A DNA stretch of 9,655 nucleotides, taken from NCBI GenBank assembly GCA_947490035.1, contig CANLGS010000083.1:1-9655 (forward strand). The letters run 5' to 3'. This DNA comes from Gemmataceae bacterium (GTDB lineage Bacteria; Planctomycetota; Planctomycetia; Gemmatales; Gemmataceae). The notes below the pieces were generated by a model that had not been told where the DNA came from, made no database searches, and was given only the letters and a program-made list of their open reading frames with translations. Below, piece by piece: positions 1 through 4,874 of the stretch (the first letter of the stretch is position 1; every line of letters starts with the position of its first letter). Position numbers and translations under genes: made by a program.

Positions 1-1
1 G

Positions 2-52
2 TGGAAAGGCCTCGGGACGAAGTCCGGCGGCGAGGTCGCGAACCTCAACTAA
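2..52 (+). CDS. C-terminal end of an upstream gene (partial)
   Basis: An open frame enters from the left edge and ends at a TAA at 50-52. The visible 16 residues read WKGLGTKSGGEVANLN. They contain no recognisable motif, so I cannot assign a family or function. The codon choice (mostly G/C in third positions) matches the neighbouring genes. The stop is followed by a GC-rich hairpin at 79-100 and then, 80 bases after the stop, by a lipoprotein gene on the same strand. It may be the previous member of the same cluster, but the hairpin argues for at least partial transcriptional separation. Confidence 0.5.
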   Translation, partial: WKGLGTKSGGEVANLN

Positions 53-78
53 CACCGGCCCGTGTCAGTTCACGTTTC

Positions 79-100
79 CCCGCGGCCATTGGGCCGCGGG
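79..100 (+). terminator. GC-rich perfect hairpin, possible terminator
   Basis: Perfect 9-bp inverted repeat: CCCGCGGCC (79-87), loop ATTG (88-91), GGCCGCGGG (92-100). It lies 26 bases after the stop of the upstream gene and 31 bases before the lipoprotein start. No T-run follows on either strand, so it is not a classic intrinsic terminator; it could be a terminator of the tail-less kind, an mRNA-stabilising stem, or a short repeat element. Confidence 0.45.
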
Positions 101-131
101 CTTCCCGAACCGCACCCCCGGATCATGAAAT

Positions 132-524
132 ATGTTTCGTCCCGCGACTATTCTGACCCTCGCCTTCGTCGTCGCGCAGCCGCTTATCGTTGGCTGCGGG
201 AGCGGCCAACAGACGCCCACCCCGCTTCCGGACTACGGTTCCGAAGACGGGGTGCAGATCGCACTCCTCGTCAGCGAGTTCAACGACGCGAAGACACAAC
301 TCGTCAAGGCCAAAAAGCTGTTCGCCGGAAGCCCGCCGAACGTGCGCGAGTACCAAAACCTCGCGTTCGAGGTGGTCGTCGGCTCACCGAAGGTCGATGG
401 GACGACCGCGACCGCGTCGGTCAAGGTTCTCAGCGACGCGGACATGAAGCCGATCGCCACCACGGAGTGGACGTTCACCAAGGTTGGAGACGCGTGGAAG
501 ATCAAGTCCGCCCCGCTCCCGTGA
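132..524 (+). CDS. Small predicted lipoprotein
   Basis: Protein of 130 residues. The N-terminus has the layout of a lipoprotein signal peptide: M-F-R, a hydrophobic stretch (residues 5-20), then the lipobox I-V-G-C with the acylated cysteine at residue 22, followed by a Gly/Ser/Gln/Pro/Thr linker. The mature part alternates helix-like (about 43-67, Lys-rich) and strand-like segments (VVVGSPKV, TATASVKVL, TTEWTFTKVGDAWKI), a pattern seen in NTF2-like/DUF4878-type small secreted domains; that fold is a guess. ATG at 132 is chosen because it gives the signal peptide at the right distance; there is no obvious Shine-Dalgarno. Its TGA stop (522-524) overlaps the GTG start of the next gene, implying coupled translation and a shared role at the membrane. 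No enzymatic motif is visible. Signal and lipobox are clear; function is unknown. Confidence 0.85.
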   Translation: MFRPATILTLAFVVAQPLIVGCGSGQQTPTPLPDYGSEDGVQIALLVSEFNDAKTQLVKAKKLFAGSPPNVREYQNLAFEVVVGSPKVDGTTATASVKVLSDADMKPIATTEWTFTKVGDAWKIKSAPLP

Positions 525-1504
525 CGCCGACTTCGGCGGGCCGGGGGTGGATCGTATCCCCGGCCTTCGACCTGCTGTTCCTCGCAAACCTCGGCTGGCT
601 GCTCCTGCTGCTGCCGGGGTTCGCGACGCGCGCCGACACGGCCATCGACTTCTGGCAGATCTACTTCCTCACCCTCCCGCACCGGTGGATCACACTCGTC
701 CTCGTCGCGACCGACGTGGACCGACGCGGCGCTCAGACACGCAAACTCGCGATCGTCGCGGCGCTGCTCGCGGTACTCGTCGTCGGCGCGGTTCTCGGCA
801 CCGGCGCGTTCCTCTGCCTCGCGCTCGTCGACTACGTGTGGAACGCGTGGCACTTCGGCAGCCAGCACGCGGGCGTGCTGCGGATGTACTCGCGCAAGGT
901 CGGCGGCGGAATCGAGTGGCTGGAGCGCTGGGGCTTGCGCGCGTTCGTGACCTACGGCGCGCTCCGCGCCGCGGGCTGGGCGACGGGCTGGCTCGAAGCC
1001 GACGCGGCGCACATGCCGTGGCTGACCGCGATCGACTTCGCGGTGCTGCTCATCCCGGCGACGCTGTTGCTCACCAACCTGAAAGGAATCAGCCGCGAGC
1101 GGATCGGGAAGCTGGCGTACCTCGCGAGCGTGTGCGCGCTGTACACCGGGTTCGTGCTGAGTCTGCACTTCGGGTGGGGGAGTCTGGTCGTGCTTTTCGC
1201 GGCGGCTGGGTCGATGTTCCACGCGGTCGAGTACCTCGCGGTCGTGACGCACTACGCGCGGCGCCGCGAAGCCGTCGGCAGTCCCGGCCGGTTCCGCACG
1301 CTCGCGCGGTACTGGCTCCTGTTCCTCGGGCTGTACGTGCTGGCGCTCGGCTCGGTGGGCGTGTATATGTCGCGCCCGGACAGCGGGCTGGTGGTCGTGT
1401 GGCAGGGGCTGAACCTGTGGGCGGCGTTCGTCCACTACGCGTTCGACGGGATGATCTGGAAGCTGCGCCGCCCGGAAACGGCGTCCGCGCTCGGAGTGTC
1501 GTAG
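521..1504 (+). CDS. Polytopic membrane protein with histidine motifs, function unknown
   Basis: Protein of 327 residues, predicted to be almost entirely membrane-embedded with about 7-8 hydrophobic segments (near 14-33, 47-64, 76-105, 167-185, 197-216, 219-241, 263-283, 289-308). Histidines and aromatic residues cluster at membrane edges: TLPHRW (51-56), YVWNAWHFGSQHAG (105-118), FHAVEYLAVVTHY (233-245) and HYAFDGMIWK (305-314). The H-x4-H and repeated His pattern recalls metal-dependent membrane enzymes (desaturase/hydroxylase or carotenoid-dioxygenase-like families) but none of their exact signatures is present, so no activity is assigned. The reading frame stays open far upstream, overlapping the lipoprotein gene, but residues upstream of 521 are Arg-rich frame-shadow sequence; GTG at 521, overlapping the lipoprotein stop as GTGA, is the sensible start. 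It ends with TAG at 1502-1504, sharing one base with the next GTG. Confidence 0.8.
   Translation: MTPTSAGRGWIVSPAFDLLFLANLGWLLLLLPGFATRADTAIDFWQIYFLTLPHRWITLVLVATDVDRRGAQTRKLAIVAALLAVLVVGAVLGTGAFLCLALVDYVWNAWHFGSQHAGVLRMYSRKVGGGIEWLERWGLRAFVTYGALRAAGWATGWLEADAAHMPWLTAIDFAVLLIPATLLLTNLKGISRERIGKLAYLASVCALYTGFVLSLHFGWGSLVVLFAAAGSMFHAVEYLAVVTHYARRREAVGSPGRFRTLARYWLLFLGLYVLALGSVGVYMSRPDSGLVVVWQGLNLWAAFVHYAFDGMIWKLRRPETASALGVS
1493..1496 (+). promoter_or_regulatory. Shine-Dalgarno for the TPR gene
   Basis: GGAG at 1493-1496 lies seven bases ahead of the GTG at 1504, inside the end of the preceding gene. It is the main reason for choosing this GTG as the start of the TPR membrane protein, because the frame is open far upstream. 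Confidence 0.55.
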
Positions 1505-2718
1505 TGACGCCGTCCGACCTGCGCTTCGTGATCGGCTGCGTGCTGGCGGTGGTCGTGCCGGCCGCGGCGCTGCACTTCACCGCCGCGGACGAGCGCCTCG
1601 CGGCCGGGCTGACCGCGGCACCGTTCGCGTGGCCGCGTGTGCTGATCGCGCATCTGGCGAGCGCGATTCCGCTGGCGCTGATGGCCGCCTACCGGCTGCG
1701 CACGGTACCCGCCGTGAATGACGCGGCCCGCGCGCTATGGGTCGTGGTCGCGCTGGGGATGACGGGCCTCGCGGCGCTGGTGTGTCCGGGGATCGGCGAC
1801 GCCGTGAGCAGCGGCGAGTTCGGCGCGGTCCCGCTGCTGCTGCTGCGCGCGGCGCTCGCGCTCGGCCTGGTGTTCCCATGGTGCGTGTGGGCGACCGACC
1901 CAGGCGCGCCGGGCGCGAAGCCGCACGCGGCGCCGGGTCTGCCGTTCGCGCTGTGCGCCGGGTTCGCGCTGCTCCCGTGCGGGCTGTATGCCGAAGCCGG
2001 GGTCGCGGGGCGCACCGAGCAAGCGAGCGATTTGCTCCGGCGCGAACGGCTCGTGCGCGCCGACGCGGTGCTGACGGGGTTGGTCGAACTCGGAAGCGAT
2101 CGGCCGTTCGGGAAGCAGTCGCCCGCCGAAGTGCGGAGAGGGCTCGCGACCGTGCTTCCATCACTCAAGCAAGCCGGGGAACGGCCTCTCCTCTCGTCCG
2201 CGAAGCCGACCGACCGGCAGAACCGCGCGCTGCTGATGATCCAACTCGACCGGCTCGGCGAGGCGGCCGAGTTGCTCGAACCGCTCGCGGCGACCGACGA
2301 CACCGCGGCGCTGCTGCTGGCGACCGTGTACCGCGATCAGGAGAAGTGGGCCGCGAGCGACGAACTCTATGCGCGCGCGCTGGAGGCGAAGGCGCCGCGC
2401 GCCGCGACCGACCCGGCGGTGCGGCGCGCGTGTCTGACCGCGCTCGAAGGGCTGGCGTTCAACGCCGGCGCGGACCGGCGCCCGGCGGACGCCGAGCGCG
2501 CGCTGAAGCGCGGCCTCGACCTGCTGCCGGACCGCGCCGGCGACTTCCACTTCCGGTTGGGTAGCCACTACCACCACGGCGGCCGCCCCGGTCTGGCGCT
2601 GGAACACCTGCGCGAGGCCGTGCGCCTGGACCCAGCCGCCCAGGGCGAACCCGCCGCCCGGCTCATTCGGCAGATCCAATCTTCGACGCCCGCGTGCGTG
2701 ACGTGGCGCGCGCCGTGA
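1504..2718 (+). CDS. Membrane-anchored TPR-repeat protein
   Basis: Protein of 404 residues in two halves. The N-terminal half has about five hydrophobic segments (near 7-25, 45-64, 77-96, 109-130, 147-163). The C-terminal half (about 175-390) is soluble, helical and shows TPR-like units: RALLMIQLDRLGEAAELLEP (241-260), the following unit around LLATVYRDQEKWAASDELYARAL (quoted in part: ATVYRDQEKW, 273-282), a unit near 310-340 ending ERALKRGLDLLP, and a clear one at 345-378 (FHFRLGSHY, then LALEHLREAVRLDP). TPRs bind protein partners; here they would be tethered to the membrane. Start GTG 1504 overlaps the previous TAG and has a GGAG seven bases upstream. Translational coupling with the His-rich membrane protein suggests the two work together, perhaps as scaffold and catalytic or channel partner, but that is inference. 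A large inverted repeat follows the stop and may end the transcript. Confidence 0.82.
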   Translation: MTPSDLRFVIGCVLAVVVPAAALHFTAADERLAAGLTAAPFAWPRVLIAHLASAIPLALMAAYRLRTVPAVNDAARALWVVVALGMTGLAALVCPGIGDAVSSGEFGAVPLLLLRAALALGLVFPWCVWATDPGAPGAKPHAAPGLPFALCAGFALLPCGLYAEAGVAGRTEQASDLLRRERLVRADAVLTGLVELGSDRPFGKQSPAEVRRGLATVLPSLKQAGERPLLSSAKPTDRQNRALLMIQLDRLGEAAELLEPLAATDDTAALLLATVYRDQEKWAASDELYARALEAKAPRAATDPAVRRACLTALEGLAFNAGADRRPADAERALKRGLDLLPDRAGDFHFRLGSHYHHGGRPGLALEHLREAVRLDPAAQGEPAARLIRQIQSSTPACVTWRAP

Positions 2719-2753
2719 AATGCGCCGCGTCCGCAATCGTGTCGAAGTGTGAC

Positions 2754-2900
2754 TTGTTCTTGCCCTCTCCCCTTGCGGGAGAGGGTGGCGAGGCTTTGCG
2801 AGCCGGGTGAGGGGTGAAGGTTAGCCCTCAGAAGGCGCGACCCCTCACCCGTCCGCGAAGCGCGGCCACCCTCTCCCGCAAGGGGAGAGGGCAAGAGCAA
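2754..2900. repeat. Large imperfect inverted repeat (REP-like palindromic element pair)
   Basis: Two arms of about 61 bases, 2754-2815 and 2840-2900, are inverted copies separated by a 24-base loop. Each arm contains the same 23-bp palindromic unit (2763-2785 and, inverted, 2869-2891; core CCCTCTCCCC...GGGAGAGGG) and ends toward the loop in GGGTGAGGGGT or its complement. The arms differ mainly in a middle section (GAGGCTTTGCGAGCC versus CGCGCTTCGCGGAC). Transcribed, it would fold into one long stem. It begins 35 bases after the TPR gene stop and ends 83 bases before the radical SAM start, so it may act as a terminator or an mRNA 3'-end stabiliser. The rest of this 265-base gap holds only a weak promoter candidate. 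The 23-bp unit recurs identically inside the DcuC gene at 8582-8604. Confidence 0.85.
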
Positions 2901-2971
2901 CGGTCGCGCACGCGGTTATTCTTCAACGCGACTTGGTTTGATTTGGTCCGTAACGCTGGCGCGGCGCGGGC

Positions 2972-2977
2972 TACAAT
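2972..2977 (+). promoter_or_regulatory. Possible -10 box for the radical SAM gene
   Basis: TACAAT lies only six bases before the ATG at 2984, in otherwise GC-rich DNA. If it is a -10 element, transcription would start at or next to the ATG, giving a leaderless message. No convincing -35 is present at 16-18 bases; the closest TTG-type hexamer (2943-2948) is 23 bases away. Low confidence. Confidence 0.25.
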
Positions 2978-2983
2978 CGCGGT

Positions 2984-4840
2984 ATGAACGTCACGCCGCG
3001 CCGCACCGTCGTCCTCGTCCAACTGCCGATCCCGCCGCTCGGCCCGGACCCGGTGCGCGGCAACGTCCCGCTCGCCGGCGCGTACCTCAAGATGTGGGCC
3101 GAGAAGCAGATCCTCGGCACCGCCTACGACATCCAGGTGCTGCCCGGCCGCACCGCGAACGCCCTCGGCGATCGCGCGCTCGTGGCCGAACTCGTCGCCC
3201 GCGACCCGTGGCTGGTCGGGTTCACCTGCTACGTGTGGAACATCGAGCGCACGCTCTGGATCGCGCGCGAACTGAAACGCCAACTCCCGCGCGTGCGGGT
3301 CGTCCTCGGCGGGCCGGAGGTCACGCCCGACAACGCCTGGGTACTCGACACCGCGGACTACGATTACGCCGTGATCGGCGAGGGCGAGCAGACGTTCGCC
3401 GCGCTGCTCGAAGCGCTGCGCGACACACCGCAAGCCGGGCGGCGCTCACTGCCGCTCGCGGGCGGGTCGCACCTCGAAGGGATCGCCGGGCTGTACGTGC
3501 CGCCGGACGCGGGACCGCGCTACGACCCGGCGCGGCGGCCCGCGTTCCGCACGCCGCTGCCCGACCTGACCGAACTCGGCTCGCCGTACCTCGCCGGCAT
3601 CCTCGACGCCGGCGACGAGAAGATGCTGCTGCTCGAAACCGCACGCGGGTGCGTCTTCAAGTGCAAGTTCTGCTACTACCCCAAGAGCTACGACAAGCAG
3701 TATTACCTCGCGCCGGACGTGGTGCGGGCCGCGCTGCGCCACGCACGCGAACGCGGCGTGAAGGACGTGTTCCTCCTCGACCCGACGCTCAACCAGCGCC
3801 GCGACTTCGCCGACTTTCTCCGGCTTCTTGGCGAAGAGAACGAGGGTCATGCCTTCAGCTACTTCGGCGAACTGCGGGCCGAGGGAGTGACGGCGGAAAC
3901 GGCGAAACTGCTCCGCGCGGCCAACTTCACCGAGGTCGAAGTCGGGTTGCAGTCCATCGACCCGGACGCGATGCGACTGATGGACCGCAAGAATAACCTG
4001 AAGGCGTTCGAGCGCGGTGTGCGTGCGATGCGCGACGAGGGCATCCGCGTGAAGGTCGATCTGATCGTCGGCCTTCCGGGGGATACGACCGCGTCCGTGA
4101 TGAAGTCGTTCCACTACCTGCGCGACGGCGACCTGTACAGCGACGTGCAGGTGTTCAACCTGGCGATCCTGCCGGGCACCGCGTTCCGCCACGAAGCCGA
4201 GGAACTGGGCTTGCGCTTCCAGCCGCGACCGCCGTACTACCTGCTCGAAACGCCGACGCTGAAGCGGACCGACCTGTTCGAGTTGATGCACCAGGCGCAG
4301 GAGTTGTTCGCGGTCGAGTTCGACAGCGCGCGGACGCCGGTGCTGGAGTTCGACGCGGCCGACGGGCTAGATCGCGTGTGGCGGGTCGATCTGGACGCGG
4401 ACGCCGATCCCGTCGCGCCGGCCGGCGGCACCGCGCAGGCGTTCACGGTGTGGTTCACATCTATGTGTTTCGACCGATGCGCGGCGCGGGCTGCCGCGTG
4501 CGTGCGAAGTCTGCTCGCCGCCGAGCCGTTCGCCACACTTCAGATTGTGTTGGATGCTTCCGAAACGGAGTCCCCGGCGCGGAGCGTGACACCGCGACTG
4601 CTGGACGCGCTCGCGGCCGCGGCGCTCGAACGGCCGACTTACCTCGACAAGTATTACGCGCTCCAGCCCGGACGCACGAACGGCGCGAAGCGGTTCGTGG
4701 TCGTGCTGCCGGGCGCGCGGCGCGACGAACTCGACCCGGACTGGGTGGACGCGATCGGCGCGACGGCCGCGGTGGTGTGGCGCGGCGTGTCCGCGGACGC
4801 GGCGGAGATGGAAGCGTTCGAGTACGCGTGGCCGGGTTGA
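2984..4840 (+). CDS. Radical SAM protein with N-terminal B12-binding-like domain
   Basis: Protein of 618 residues. Residues about 8-145 resemble the Rossmann-like cobalamin-binding domain of B12-dependent radical SAM proteins (VVLVQLPIPP, PWLVGFTCYVWN, VVLGGPEVTP, YAVIGEGEQTF), but the cobalamin ligand motif D-x-H-x-x-G is not seen, so B12 may not be bound in the usual base-off/His-on way. The radical SAM core (about 212-440) carries the 4Fe-4S motif C-x3-C-x2-C at C223, C227 and C230 (ARGCVFKCKFCYYPK), then FLLDPTLN, the VEVGLQSID segment and the DLIVGLPGDT segment typical of the Elp3/MiaB-like core. Residues about 450-618 form a poorly recognisable extra domain with three cysteines (C495, C499, C506). 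Substrate is unknown. It stands alone between a large hairpin and a convergent gene whose stop is 34 bases downstream. Family assignment is firm; the reaction is not assignable. Confidence 0.9.
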   Translation: MNVTPRRTVVLVQLPIPPLGPDPVRGNVPLAGAYLKMWAEKQILGTAYDIQVLPGRTANALGDRALVAELVARDPWLVGFTCYVWNIERTLWIARELKRQLPRVRVVLGGPEVTPDNAWVLDTADYDYAVIGEGEQTFAALLEALRDTPQAGRRSLPLAGGSHLEGIAGLYVPPDAGPRYDPARRPAFRTPLPDLTELGSPYLAGILDAGDEKMLLLETARGCVFKCKFCYYPKSYDKQYYLAPDVVRAALRHARERGVKDVFLLDPTLNQRRDFADFLRLLGEENEGHAFSYFGELRAEGVTAETAKLLRAANFTEVEVGLQSIDPDAMRLMDRKNNLKAFERGVRAMRDEGIRVKVDLIVGLPGDTTASVMKSFHYLRDGDLYSDVQVFNLAILPGTAFRHEAEELGLRFQPRPPYYLLETPTLKRTDLFELMHQAQELFAVEFDSARTPVLEFDAADGLDRVWRVDLDADADPVAPAGGTAQAFTVWFTSMCFDRCAARAAACVRSLLAAEPFATLQIVLDASETESPARSVTPRLLDALAAAALERPTYLDKYYALQPGRTNGAKRFVVVLPGARRDELDPDWVDAIGATAAVVWRGVSADAAEMEAFEYAWPG

Positions 4841-4874
4841 GCACGCCCCGAACACCGCCGGGCGCGAATGAACC

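Noticed and set aside
62..520. N-terminal extension of the membrane-protein frame upstream of GTG 521
   Set aside because: It overlaps the whole lipoprotein gene in another frame and translates to Arg-rich, non-membrane sequence; the GTG overlapping the lipoprotein stop is a better start.
233..1435. 400-residue open frame on the minus strand opposite the lipoprotein and membrane protein genes
   Set aside because: Rich in Arg, Glu, Gln, His and Pro with no domain, typical of the antisense shadow of a high-GC gene; the plus strand has clear signal peptide and membrane segments.
484..1503. Long N-terminal extension of the TPR-protein frame
   Set aside because: It would overlap the membrane-protein gene entirely and is Arg/Pro/Ala-rich shadow sequence; the GTG at 1504 has a GGAG at good spacing.
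2568..2900. 110-residue minus-strand frame reading through the inverted repeat (peptides such as SPLAGEGG)
   Set aside because: The sequence is produced by the palindromic repeat itself and by antisense of the TPR gene; such frames are a common annotation artefact of these repeats.
4841..4874. Terminator between the convergent radical SAM and dehydrogenase genes
   Set aside because: The 34-base gap has no convincing stem-loop or T-run; termination may occur inside the opposite gene or by Rho.
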